Shown one piece after another: positions 37,691 through 49,824 of a stretch of DNA of 64,000 bases; the first letter of the stretch is position 1; each line of letters begins with the position of its first letter. The position numbers and the translations under genes were made by a program. Source of the DNA: Owenia fusiformis (taxonomy: Eukaryota > Annelida > Polychaeta > Sabellida > Oweniidae); assembly GCA_903813345.2 (NCBI GenBank), contig CAIIXF020000005.1:17487375-17551374 (forward strand), given 5' to 3'. The notes beneath the pieces were generated by a model. The model saw nothing but the letters and a program-made list of their open reading frames with translations, was not told the origin of the DNA and did no database searches.

Positions 37691-40050
37691 AAAGTTCACT
37701 TCAATACACTTATGAAGACTTGAAAAGAAAAATGATAATTCCATGTGTATTACGGAAGAATCTGATCATGAACTATCTCGTTGAGTCCGGTTCTGACTTT
37801 AACTCAGAATAATAATCATTTGATTTTCAAGATTTTTTTAAAATTTAAATCTTTGATCAGATTCAATTCTTTTCTTAAAAAATAAAATAAGAATGTCTGA
37901 AAATGATTTCTTTCAATATTAAACACTCTCTATCCCCCTTGAAAGAGTTTTATCTAAAAAATGATCCAGCAGTTTTATAATGCCCATTATTTTCTTTCCA
38001 GTTCTTGGTTGCAGACATTTGTCGCAAAAAGTTCCTTGAAATTAATAGATACTAATAATAGTGGTGATAGTTTAATTATAAGTTTATTCTTTAAACGACC
38101 AGTTTGTTTAGCACGATCGACCATGAGCAGCTAAAAGGTATGCATTTTGCCTAATTATATCAACAGTGTAATGATCAACAGCTAAAAAACATTACCAAGT
38201 TTTAAAGATAATCATATAGAATCTATATTCATTAGGCCTATTTAAACAGCTAATGACATGAAATTAATAAAAGATAAAATACTAATTTGTTAAAAAACTA
38301 TTATTTGGTGATAATGCTATTAATCTTGCCTGAAAACATATTTTAGACAATGGTTTGTGATTTTATGAGTTTGGAAATTAAAGGCCTTGTTATTAAAGAA
38401 CAAGATTCCATGCGATAACACGAGCAGGTGTATGCTGAAAACCGACTATTATTTCGGGAATCAAACCTTGAAAAAGGGATGGTGGAGATCGGTATCCCAT
38501 ACTGTTTTAAATAACATCACTTACCCCGGTTTTAGCTTTATAATCTTGTCGTTTCATTGACAAAGATATACAAATAGGGAAGTGTAACGCATAGCTACAC
38601 TACACACAAAAAGTTTGGAAACACCAATTTTATATTGGACCATGTGATATTAAAGCCTGATTAGAAAAATCATCAAAGTCATAGTAGTCTAGCATTTTTA
38701 ATCGATTTTTAATCCTTTAAATATAACACTTACATGCTATCAAATAGGGAGCCAATGTTGCAAGGCAATGGAAGGATAATTGAAAAAATAAGTTTTGGAA
38801 TTTGAGAGGGGAGACTTGAAAATTGAAAATTTTGACTTTTTGATTTTTGCAACACTGTCTAGGCCTAGTAGATGAACGCAAATCTACTGATTTAATAAAC
38901 ATGTATAAAACAGAGTCATTCTAGGATCGTAAGATTGATTTGAAAAATATTCAAATACCCCAACTGTCTTTTAATTTTTTGTATAACCTCTGCTTCTCCA
39001 GATTTAGAATTTAGAAGTCAGAAGTCAGAAAAAGACCAGAATGGATAGAGAAGAATTAAGAAAACGTTTCTAAAATTATATTTAATATTTGGTCAGATCT
39101 TTGTAGAATATAAAATTACCATGCAAGATTTTTTAAAAGATAAGTTCAGAGATGTAAACACGCTTTATTTATCTTCATTCTTGATCTGAAATGTTCATAT
39201 TCATTTTCAAAATTGATCAATCGTATCTGATTTATTTCATGTAAGATTAATTAACAATTATTATCTTATGAAAAGGTTTAAAGTATCTAAGAATGTCGCT
39301 GATCGTTGTGGGAGAATGTTCACTTTCATTATTGCCATAAGTATGATGAATTCCATTTTATGTTAAACTCTCAACATGTATGCAGATAATCATGTTTTTA
39401 TTTTTGAGTTACGATGCACCTCCCCCATCAACACTTCCTCTTCGATCTTCTCTTAGACAAAACTTAATCTTGATATGTTTGATAATTCCTTGACCTTACC
39501 TTGTTCTTAATATTCGTAATATTATGCTTTAACATGTACGGGTATAAACATCAGAAATGATGTCACCTGTTAAACCTTTTATATGTACTGTATTTTATTA
39601 TATTATTAAGGAATAAATTGAATTGAATTGAATACTAGTATTTCTTAAATCAAACATGAAAGTAAAGCGGTATTTTGAGCTTGAGAGACACGAGCGACAT
39701 CTTTATAACACACTATTGGTGTTTTGACTTTCTGAGATTCAAGAAGTAAGCTGCAGGATGTACGTTTCTCGTACTGATGTATTTACTGACAATTCTTTAC
39801 ATTTTAATTCTCGATATTTGTTTCATTAACACTGGATTAATAGTGTGTCCATAATTACATTTTAGCATAACGTTTAATTGTTCAAAAATTCAGAAAATTA
39901 TTCAGAAAAAGTTTGTCTCATAATTATCATACTAATTGATTATTGAAAAGGAAATAACTTACCATTCTAGTCTTAACACTTATGGATGTTGAAAATGTAT
40001 ACATATAAAAATATAAACATTAAAACTAAAAAGGTTTGTCCAAGCTACAT

Positions 40051-40850
40051 ACACTCTCCTCCATAAGTTTGGCAACCTTTTTCCCCCATTGAACTACGTG
40101 TTAAAGCCTCTTTACCTTTGAATTTTTATTTACTTAACCTGCGATGAAAATACTTATACTATTGATGGAAACGTAATTTGACTTTAATTGCAATACCTCC
40201 AAATTTTTTCAATTTTTTTCCTCAATTACAATAGGTCGAAAATTGATGATAAATTTGATGAATTTTTGAAAATCGACATTCCATGTTAACCAATGGGAAA
40301 TGGTAGGTTTGCCGCAAGTCATATGACAGAATATCCATCCATCCGAGTCCTTGCAAAAAATACGAGTTAGGCAGGCAATTGAATTTGCTAACTTTATTTA
40401 ACAAAAAATTGATATGTTTCTTCAGGTTCAACAAAGTTATAGGGCTTTAAAGTCAAAATTGTTTTTCAAAAAACCACACCCATTGAAATAACACAGGAGG
40501 CGAAAAATTATTTTCAAAAATGACTTTGAAGCGCTGTAACTTTTTTGATGAATCTTTTACTGAAAAGATATCCTGATTTCTGATTTGCCCGGAACCCTCC
40601 ATTTCCCATTGGATTACATGGGAATGACGATTTTCAAAAATTCATCAAATCTATCATCAATTGTCGACCCATTGTAACTGAGGAAAAAAATTGAGAAAAT
40701 TTGGAGGTATTGGAAATAAAGTCAAGTTACGTTTCCATCAATTCATAAGTTATTTCATCGCCGTTTAAGTAAATAAAATTCAAACGTAAAGAGGTTTTAA
40801 CACGTAGTTCAATGGGGGAAAAAGGTTGCCAAACTTATGGAGGGGAGTGT
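40051..40850. mobile_element. 800-bp element with long (~250 bp) terminal inverted repeats
   Basis: The left terminus ACACTCTCCTCCATAAGTTT is mirrored by AAACTTATGGAGGGGAGTGT at the right. The arms stay alignable for about 250 bases with scattered substitutions. The centre has no transposase frame. It is a non-autonomous long-TIR DNA element; related ends occur near 28771-28929. Confidence 0.85.
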
Positions 40851-41191
40851 AGCTGTCACTTTGTTCAATTTTATCACCAATATCAGGCATATCAACATCA
40901 TAAATTAATTTATTTTGCAATTTATCTGAAATGCTTTAAAAACTAATATCATGTAATGGTGAACCATTTTCTAGAGGTTGATCTTTATATATTGGTCCCT
41001 GGTTCAGTTATAATGCCGGGTGTCAATTGTACGATAAAAGTCGTTCGAGACCCCTGTCTCTTTTGTGGCGTGTCATGACAAGTAATGGTACTCTTCAATC
41101 AGGAGGAGTGAAAATATTTTGGAAAGCAAAACCGCAGAGGCGCATCATTTCACGGTTTTTAACCATTCAAGGGCCTGCGTAGGCACTAGAT

Positions 41192-44100
41192 ATGACTTCA
41201 ATGTTTGGAATAGATAAACATGAAGTAGTGCGTATGAAAGTAAAGGTAAGAAGAGAGAACTTTGGTCTGAAAAATTGAGTTCCATTTAGACTATGATTTT
41301 TGGTGTTTTGTTTTCATTGACGTCAGACGTTTTCATTTTCAATTTTCATAAATCATTATCACATTGTATTAGCCTCGTGGATTGTGTCATTTATTAATGT
41401 CAGAAGGAAAGAATGGAAAATTATCTCAGGTTTTGTCTGATTTTGTCAAATGTACTGTTCACAAGATATCTGAGAAACGACTGAGACTAGATCTAACTGA
41501 TGGTCTTAGAGTCCATTTCACTGCTTCAGTTCGTCAGTAGAACGGCAAAAATAAGAAATTGGGAGACTATTGTGCAATAATATATGGAAAAGTATATTCA
41601 TAATGTACATGAATGACATTTGTATATTTCAGATTTTTTAGTTTTTTGTGCAATAAGCCTGTGCCGTCTTGTAATTTGAAGAATTTCAGCCATGTTAATC
41701 TTAATGAAATAACATGGCAGAAAAACATCCAAATATAAGAGGCCACACACTTTATAAGCCAAACTAGAAGCAATCCAAGATATACAAATGTCATTCGTGT
41801 ACATTATGAATATACTTTTCCATATATTATTGCACAATGGTCTCCCAATTTCTTATTTTTGCCGTTCTACTGACGAACTGAAGCAGTGAAATGGACTTTA
41901 GGAAACGATGATAATATGATTTGTTTCAGTTCACAGAGTTCGAATATTAATAATATTAAATGTATCTGTTCATATAGGGGTTTGATCAATCTACATCAAA
42001 TTATAAAGAGTCAGGTTACTTTTCGAGATATCATCGTCTATTTATTGTAATTCGCATTTGCTACCATATGCTCAGTTCTGAGATGACGAGCACATGTGTA
42101 GTAAACATGCCCATGTCGGAAGTATTTTTGATCTATATCACTGATTTTGTAAACAAAATTAGAGTTGAACTCCTCCTCTTTATTTTGATACCAAATAACG
42201 GCATATTATCTATAGGTACCCTAGAAGCCAGCGTTATTTGGAACAAAATGACTATATAGGGGCAACAACTTTTGGTGGATGGATATGGAAACTCACATAA
42301 AGAACAAGTTCATTTTGTAATTCTTGATCTTACCTTGCTAAGTTCTTGTACCTTGAATCTATAGCCTTCTATTTCTGGTACTCACTGAGTCAAATCGCGA
42401 TGCACTAGCCAACTGGATGCAAAAACTCATGTGGTGTCTAGTACTACGAGTCAATCTGCAAGTTGGCCAGTAATTATCCCAGCACTTGTACCTGATCTAT
42501 ATATTCCTCAAAACAATGGGTTTTCAAGGAGGATTGTCAAGGTATTTCATGTATTTGACAATTTTGACCCAGAATCACCTGAAAAGTGCATGATGTGTTC
42601 ATTGGTCATGATGTCATGTTTTATGCTTCCATTGTTGCAGAAGTGTGATGGCCTGGTCCAGCCAGAGTACAAAAAGCTATGTGTCGACCCTCAGATTACA
42701 TCATTTGAAGTGCTGCTGCATCTCCTTGCAACTGCATTCAAAATTAAAGGGTATGTATAAACTTAAAGGTATAATGTAGAGGAAATAGAAGAGACAGAGA
42801 CATAAGTTGAAAGTAAGTTTCAAACCAAAAAATTGCCACATTAAATTACGTAATAGTTTTTCTCTCATCATTCCATTTTATGTCATTTTGTTAAGTCCAA
42901 GAGTTCTGTTTCATGGTAATCATTAGATTTTATGTCACCACCAGAAGTGATGACATATTTTATTTTATAATCTCAAACTTTTTTGTGGATGGTGTTTGGT
43001 GTCTGTTACAGTTTGGCGGTTGGCATTTGTAACAAATGACAGGTGGTGACATTTTGCTTGTTTATACCCTGTTACTTTTATCTATAAATAATATAATGAA
43101 AAGATTGCAATTGACATTTACAGTCTGTGTCCATTCTAATGCCTTGTGGGTTGTATCATTGTCATATACATTATGGAATAAACTTATATAATAAATTATA
43201 TCACGGAATAATTATTTGTTCAATGCATCCTCTTTGTTTACAGAGTTTGCGTATAATTACGCTCTTCATAGGTGAACAAGCACTATGATTACCTTGCAAA
43301 AATGAACATTACTAATATTTTCAAAAAGTTTATATGTGGGTGTTAAGACTAGAGGTGCAAAATGAGGGTGTTTGGAGGTATGAAAATTTTCGATGAGGGG
43401 TTTTGAAGGTCCAAAAATGTCTTATGAGGGGTGTTAGAAGGGATGCATGGAGAATTCAATCATTAATCTTACCTTGAGGATGTTATGATATTATTCCTAG
43501 GGTACGTACATACAAGTACATACTTAGAATACTTATTATAGTAGAGATAATTAGTACTTATTGATACTATCCAGAAACAAGAGAAACTCATGTAGCTTGG
43601 GGTTTAGTATACTCCAACTATATTAATCCCAGCTTACTGTGAACCCGTGCGAAAAATGTCTGATGATCATGCTTTGAAACACTATTTAGATTAAAATCAG
43701 AACAGATTAGTGGTAACAGAGGTGTAATAAACACAGAAAAACAGACATATCTGCCAGATTTTAGAGAGAAAATACAAAAATAGGCATAGGGGAAAATTTG
43801 GGGGAAAAGTACTAATTTAGTTTTCACTTTTACATCAAATTCTTGTGTTGGAAATTGTCTCCAGAGTAAATCTTGAAAATTTCTATAAGAATGGTTGTTC
43901 CATTGCAAATATAAAGCAAAAAACGACTGCATCATTGAACCTCTCTGGGTTACTATATTGTGTCATTAACAAGAAATTACAGCCTCAACTTATGTTACCA
44001 GTCTTTGGCATCAGACTCATTTTTCATAAAACCATAACCCCATTTGTTAAAGTTTTTTTAATAACTAAATATACTACAAATTATATACAAAGTTGTTGAT

Positions 44101-47100
44101 TTTCTTTCTCAGAGATATTTTTTTTTTTAAATATCTCTGAGAAAGAAAATCAACAACTTTGTACATTACTACCAGAGAGATGAACATTCATAGAATACAA
44201 ATTATATAATATGAAAACCACATTTGTATACTTATATAGTTCTGTATGAAGTGGTTCTCGTAATTCTTTTGTTTTATGTCACCACGAAAAGTGCTAACGT
44301 ATGGCCAATTTTTTCATGACAGCGGCTGGCATCCAGTATTCAGAGTTTGGCATTTGTAACAAATGATAGGTGGTGATATTTTGCATGTTAATGCCTTTGT
44401 AAGAGTTAATTGTAATAAACCATGGAGAAAATTGCCTAAAGTGGTATTCTGATATATATAGTAGGACCAGCATGAATAGACAATCAAGTTATGAACACTC
44501 TATATTATAAATTCCAAGAACACCAGACATTTCTGTAAGAATACAAAGAGAACATTGTATTTTTCATCATATAGCATTGGCATGTCTGGAGAGAATATAA
44601 GGCACTGGAGAATAGCTTAACATCTATCAAATATTAATTTTCATCACCACAAGTATATGAGGTCTCATAAGTCCATTCATGAAGTTGTTTACAATAACTG
44701 AGCCCATGGATATAATATCTGAACCCATTGATATAATATCTCAACCCATTGATATAATATCTCAACCCATTGATATAATATCTCAACCCATTGATATAAT
44801 ATCTCAACCCATCGATATAATATCATGTTGCCCATTTAAAATGGAAAATAAAATGGAAAAGGAAGAAATAACAAAAAATAAATCAAGCATGACATTAATT
44901 TTAAACATTCTAATCTTAGAAAAAATGGAAATATTTAATAGTAAGGGCAGTATTTTGTCCTCAGAATTGTCAAAATGAATATATTAAATATGTGTCACAG
45001 TGTCCTTCAACTTTTGATTTTCAACAATCTCTTGAATTATTTTCTCATCTATGCCATAAAAATTTATTGTTTTATGACAGTTATAATTTTCCTTTCTCTG
45101 TCATCATGTACAGTAAAACCTGTCCCTGTCTAATCCAAACACCACTGGGACCGGTCAGAAGTGTTCATATTATCAAGTGTTCACATTTCAAGGTTTTTAA
45201 CATAGAAGTCTATGTCCACTGAAAAATTAGAGTGGTTAGATAATCAATGGTGCACAAAAACTTCATTTCATTTGTTATTCATTACTGATATACCATGCAC
45301 ATGCCAAGATAAGAGGCATATTGGCATGTATGCATGGGCGTAGCGCCTGGTACGCTAGGTACGCACAGGCTTACCAGATGGTTGCAGATTTGCTCCAAAT
45401 ACAACCAAATTTCAAAATTTTCCTGGGGGAGACATGCTATGTTGTTTAAAAGGGATGCATATTTAGCAAATTCTCCAATGAATCTGCTTTGTATGTTAAT
45501 CACATGCAAAACCTATTGACTTATAAGACCAAGCTGGCTGCATTAATTCAATAATTAATTTAATCGATTGCTTCTTATTACTCCATTGTATTGTACTGGT
45601 GAAAATGTATTTTATAGATTAACTTGCCAGTCATGATCATCGATGAATTAAGTCATGGTTTGATGCAATTTGCCCAAAGTATAATTATCCCATCGAACGA
45701 AGTTCGGAGGGATATAGAGAACGCCTCCGTCCGTCCGTCCGTACGTACGTCTGTACGTCCGTCCGTCTGTCCGTCCATCTGTCCGTCCGGGCAATAACTC
45801 AAATACCGTTGGCCCGATTTTGTTCGTATTTTGTACACATATACCCTATGGGGGTAGAAGTTCTGCTCGAAAGCCGATTTTCAAAATGGCCGCTCATTTA
45901 AAAATGGCGGCCATTTTAGTGCCGATTTTACAGTAATTTAGGTGCAATATGTAAAACTGTAATAGCAATATGTTTTAAATGTAAAAAATTATATAGGACA
46001 TTGATAAAGCTAGAAATAGAGATATTAAAGAAGCACATGGCAGCCATCTTGAAAAATGGCGGCCTTTACTCGTTATTTTACGATATTTGCAGTAACTCAA
46101 AAAGTAGTGAAGCGATTTTGTTCATATTTGGTTTGTGAATACTATAAGCATGGCACACTGTCTAATGACACTATTGGTAGGATGCGGCCATTTTGAAAAA
46201 TGGCCGCCATTTTAATGTATTTTACTATAACTCGAAAAGTAGTGGAGCGATTTTGTTCATATTTGGTATGTGAATACTATAAAGAAAAAGCATATTACTT
46301 CTTCTGATGACAACTTGGCTAGTGAGCTACCATTTTGAAAATGGTGGCCTTTCTTATATGTGTTATTTTATGATATTTGCTGTATATTTCGTTTGTTAAA
46401 ATGCCAGCCATTTCTGTTCGATGGGATTCGCTACGCTTTGGCGTTGCCGTTGTTCTGGTTTTAGTATCATAGCCCATCTTGATCCATCAAGGTATTACAT
46501 ATTATGACTGAAGGAATACACTGGTTTAACAGTATGATCAGAGCCCAGTTCATTAGGTTCTGAATAAGAGAAATTAATATACATTGTTTAGATGAAATAT
46601 ATAAAATGGCCTACTCTTCTTTATTTTGCATTTCTATTCATGACTGTGACGCTGTTTAACTCTTGTTTTATCACAATTTTATTAGGTAATCATTGCTGCT
46701 TCTTCAAGCAAGGCTCAAAGTCTGTAGTGTAATATACCATTCTTTAAGTCTCCATTAAACCTCAGCAAATTATAGGATTGAGTTATATACAGTAATAAAT
46801 GTGTTCTGTAATCAGACCCGTGACTTATAATTATAGAAGGTGGTAATAAAGTAGGAATTTACTAGTTGATTATGTCTTTGGAAATATTGCAAATTATTAT
46901 CTACTTATTTTTATGATAAATTGTTACCACCAGTAGTTTTTTGGACAGTGTATGGTGGTTGCTGTTTGGTGAATGCTGTTCAGCCATCTGTAACAAATAG
47001 CAGGCAGTGAAATTTTGCGTGTAAATGCCTTTGTTTAATTTTATTTTCAAAAACATTTTTGCCTCTTTGTCAATTTCCAAATTCTCCCCTTTTTCCTGTC

Positions 47101-49567
47101 AAAGCATCACAGATTTGTTAAATTGGTCAGACCAATTTTGAAGAACGCAAAGAGTATTCAAGTTCACACATTGACCCAACCATCTGTTGCACTTAGACTT
47201 GATAGCAAATTGTCAGACAATATCAACACCATAACTTCTCTATCCTTTAAATCAATATTTTCATTGATAACGTACAGTACATGGTTTCATTTAATGTATA
47301 CATATTTCAATGAAGTGTCTAATTTTCACATATTCCTATATGCCTATTAGTATTTTATACCTGGATTCTTCCACTACTTTTGGATTTATTTGAAACCACT
47401 TCAATAGAAACAGCTTTTTGCCCCTTTCTAATAATATTAATCTGTTACTGAGAATTTCAGAAGTCAGTTATTTAATCTTTGAATGGCATTTCTATTATGC
47501 ATATGTACACAGCCTGTTAGGCCATTACATATTAATTATGTGTTTTGGGATTTTAGGGGAAATTAAGTCCACTTGATCAGGCTTTTGTTTAATTGAAAAT
47601 TACAAATACATAAGCTAAGGGAATAAGCAGGTACAATATCTAGTAATAGAAAGGGGAGACCAGGTAAATGTTGGTGGTCTCCTTCTGGAGACAATGGGAG
47701 ATACATAGTTACTATGGCTATTTAACTTTGGTATTCTATGACCTCATCTAATTCAAATTTCATGTCAAAATGAAAGAAAATCATAAAATATTGAATAGGT
47801 CTTACAAGGGAGGTTTTGAGGTGCTAGGCTTATAACACTAAACATGCTTGTAATTTTGAACGGCCTCATAGATTGTCATTGTTTTCATTTATCTTTGTCT
47901 TAAGTTTGTCTGATTGTTCCTCACTGATCATGTTCTCACCAAGTGTATTGAGGGCAATATTCACATTATATCGCCTCTATCTATTGAATCAATATTTTAC
48001 TGATTATGTGGCATCACATGACTTCATCTAATAACAATAATAAACATTGTTTTTCATCACGGGTTGGGATCGGGAGATTTGTCTACTATGGTGGAGCATG
48101 CTATTTTTCAGAAAAACTTCACAATATATTTTCACCCTATGCAGAGCCTGTGGGAAATATTGGGTGCGGAGCAAATGAGCGGAGGGTGCGGAGCTAACGG
48201 TCATTTTTTTGAATTTAAAATTGGGATATTTCTTATATTTTTTTATAAAAATTCGGAAATGTTTTTCAGATATGAGCCCCCTCTAAATATTGGGTGCGGA
48301 GGAGCTCCATAAACGTACCTCCGCACCCAATATTTAGAGGGGGCTCATTTTTATAAAATCACACAGATACTGCCTGGCTTCCAAGATGCAAAAATAATTT
48401 GCATGGGTAGTGTATCTTGAACACCATTTTTTATGAATGCTGGGGACGCAGTATTAAAAGGATAGTCTCAAAATATATAGGTCTGGGAAATGTTTAAGGC
48501 ATACTGCGTCGCTATAAAATGAATTGCACTACTATTTTCACAATTTTATTGATATTTGGTGTCAATACACATATCTTGGTATATTTGAAGTCCCAAAACG
48601 GCTTAGTTTCAGAAATATCCCAATTTAAATTCAAAAGTGACCGTTAGCTCTGCACCCTCCATTCATTTGCGCCGCACCCAATATTTCCACAGGCTCTGTC
48701 TGCATAGGGTGATATTTTTAACTAATACGTTTCATTATGAAAATTACCTACCTCATACAATGGGTATATCATTTGCGGTTAACCTTCACTTCTGTTTGAA
48801 GTCTAATAACACTAGGAGTAAAGCTATTAACACAGTCAGAGTATCATACTCGAAAATTGGCAATTTCTTTTTTAACTTTTTAATGGCACGATATAGTGAT
48901 ATGATAATATTTACATATATTTTCATTATAACTCTGGAAATATTAATGATATATAGATGTATTTGGTCTTTTTATCGCACCCTTCGGGGGCTATATTGTG
49001 TTCATTAATTTTTTTGTAAAAAATAATGCCCTTGTCCGCTATGGAGGAGCAGTTTCACATGTGAAATACAAATAAGATTTCTAATATATCTTTTACAATT
49101 ACACTTAAGAGGAGAAAATTTGTCATATCTCTCCCCACCATAGTGGACAAATCTTCAATCCCAACCCTTGTTCATACTATGTTCGTACTATTTAAAACAT
49201 CCTGGTACCTGGTTATTTTGGTATTTTCAGTTAAAACATCACAAGTGATTAGCTTGGTGAAGATGACTCATAGATAAAAAAGATTTGTACATTTTATTCA
49301 AAAATTTCCCAAGAGATTTTTATCCAAAATGAATAAATACGACTCTGCACACATTCACTTCACATCCCCAATGTCTATTAGTATTAACATTATATCTCCA
49401 TATTCTATGTATTTTCAGGGATTTCACGGTATCCTATCTGTCTAGAGATGAGTACAACAGGGAGTGTTATCTTTCTCTGCTATCGGATTGGGATTTGGAC
49501 GCTGCCTTCATGAGTGCCTCGGACCCTCTGCTCCGACTTAAAGTTGACTTGAAGCCATTTGAAGAAG
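41192..49567 (+). CDS. TBC1D25: TBC1D25 (OATL1-like Rab GAP), N-terminal exons only
   Basis: Three coding exons: 41192-41245 (18 codons, ending EVVRMKVK, donor GTAAGA), 42641-42750 (acceptor TTGCAG, donor GTATGT) and 49419-49567 (acceptor TTTTCAG, donor GTGAGC). Phases are 0, 2 and 1, and the frame is continuous for 104 codons. The peptide matches the start of vertebrate TBC1D25 along its length: KC at the exon-2 start, VDPQITSFEVLLHLL, then YLSLLSDWDLDAAF and LRLKVDLKPFEE. In vertebrates the protein is a GTPase-activating protein for Rab33B and binds ATG8-family proteins in autophagosome maturation. The ATG follows an in-frame stop at 41180-41182. The catalytic TBC domain is absent: no further exon appears before the gap at 52106, and copy B of another locus follows it. 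Confidence 0.9.
41509..41899. repeat. Fold-back element with ~120-bp arms in TBC1D25 intron 1
   Basis: The left arm starts GAGTCCATTTCACTGCTTC and the right arm ends GAAGCAGTGAAATGGACTTT. Both arms include the mirrored AGTATATTCATAATGTACA segment and are nearly perfect to 41627 and from 41780. The ~150-base centre is non-coding. Confidence 0.88.
42932..43052. repeat. Short MITE, member 1 of 3
   Basis: The ends ATGTCACCACC and GGTGGTGACAT are inverse complements. It contains TTTGTAACAAATGACAGG. Related copies lie at 44276-44379 and 46921-47012 in the same intron. Confidence 0.75.
44086..44163. repeat. Perfect 35-bp inverted repeat with an 8-T loop
   Basis: The left arm 44086-44120 and right arm 44129-44163 are exact inverse complements separated by eight T. 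The arm contains TTGATTTTCTTTCTCAGAGA. Transcribed from either strand, it would form a long uninterrupted hairpin. Confidence 0.95.
44276..44379. repeat. Short MITE, member 2 of 3
   Basis: Begins ATGTCACCACG and ends GGTGGTGATAT, with the shared core TTTGTAACAAATGATAGG. Shorter and more diverged than the copy at 42932. Confidence 0.65.
44704..44826. repeat. 21-bp tandem repeat, about six units
   Basis: The unit ATAATATCTCAACCCATTGA(T) is repeated about six times with few changes. On the plus strand it reads as a seven-residue repeat QPIDIIS in an open frame, but it lies in an intron and shows no sign of being translated. Confidence 0.9.
45687..46427. mobile_element. 740-bp element with 12-bp inverted ends and ATGGCGGCCATTTT-type inner repeats
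   Basis: The ends are ATCCCATCGAAC and GTTCGATGGGAT. Near the left end is a (GTCC)n-like run at about 45728-45789. Inside are two or three diverged copies of a segment with GAGCGATTTTGTTCATATTT and AAAATGGCGGCCATTT. No transposase frame, so it is probably a non-autonomous dispersed repeat. Confidence 0.7.
46921..47012. repeat. Short MITE, member 3 of 3
   Basis: Diverged copy of the 42932 family: TTACCACCAGTAG at the left and CTGTAACAAATAGCAGG near the right. The terminal GGTGGTGAC is degraded to GGCAGTGAA. Confidence 0.5.
48061..49167. mobile_element. Outer fold-back element interrupted by a second MITE
   Basis: The left end GGGTTGGGATCGGGAGATTT and right end AAATCTTCAATCCCAACCC are inverse complements with two mismatches. 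Complementarity extends through TGTCTACTATGGTGGAGCA. A second element (48133-48711) sits just inside the left arm, showing insertion of one into the other. Confidence 0.7.
48133..48711. mobile_element. Inner MITE with ~100-bp inverted ends, CACCCTATG family
   Basis: The left arm starts CACCCTATGCAGAGCCTGTG and the right arm ends CTGTCTGCATAGGGTG; arms of about 100 bases. It is flanked by ATATTTT on both sides, a likely target duplication. A second hairpin sits inside it: 48272-48302 pairs with 48318-48348 (31 bp). The first bases of the ends match those of the copy-B insertion at 54985-55537. Confidence 0.85.
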
Positions 49568-49641
49568 GTGAGCTTATGCATGTGATGAAATATGTTCCTT
49601 CAAAAGTGAGTGGGGAAGACCAAAGAGAGGGCTGAAGGCTG

Positions 49642-49824
49642 TAAAGTAGAACCTGTTAAATGGAACACTTCAATAATACAATACCTCCATAAGTGACCCC
49701 TCCACAATGACCCATGACCTATTGACCTAATGTCAAATGAACCTCTGTAAGTGGAACACCTCCCAAGTGGAACACTTTGCAGATATACCAAAGGTGTTCC
49801 ACTTACACAGGTCTTACTGTACAC
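49642..49824. mobile_element. Pogo/Tigger-type MITE remnant
   Basis: The left end AGTAGAACCTGTTAAATGGAAC is mirrored (split here by mismatches) by GTTCCACTTACACAGGTC, then TTACTGTA at the right. The CAGTAAAACCTGT-like terminus also occurs at 51616 and about 45111, which suggests a dispersed family. No transposase frame. Confidence 0.55.

Larger units (their letters stand above)
28091..41191. other. Intergenic region between Lbx and TBC1D25
   Basis: No gene recognised in 13 kb. The region holds fold-back elements and tandem repeats, listed separately. Open frames at 29607-29888 (minus) and 34912-35172 (plus) have no recognisable domain or splice context. An AATAAA at 29137-29142 is a possible Lbx polyadenylation signal about 1 kb after the stop. 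Confidence 0.55.
42751..49418 (+). other. TBC1D25 intron 2
   Basis: 6.7-kb intron with no coding exon recognised. It holds a three-member short MITE family, a perfect hairpin, a 21-bp tandem repeat, a 740-bp element and a nested element pair, all listed separately. Confidence 0.7.

Noticed and set aside
42431-42640. In-frame extension of TBC1D25 exon 2 upstream to an ATG at 42431
   Set aside because: A clean acceptor at 42638-42640 and a matching short exon 1 at 41192-41245 give the family-like junction VK|KC; the upstream peptide has no similarity to the family.
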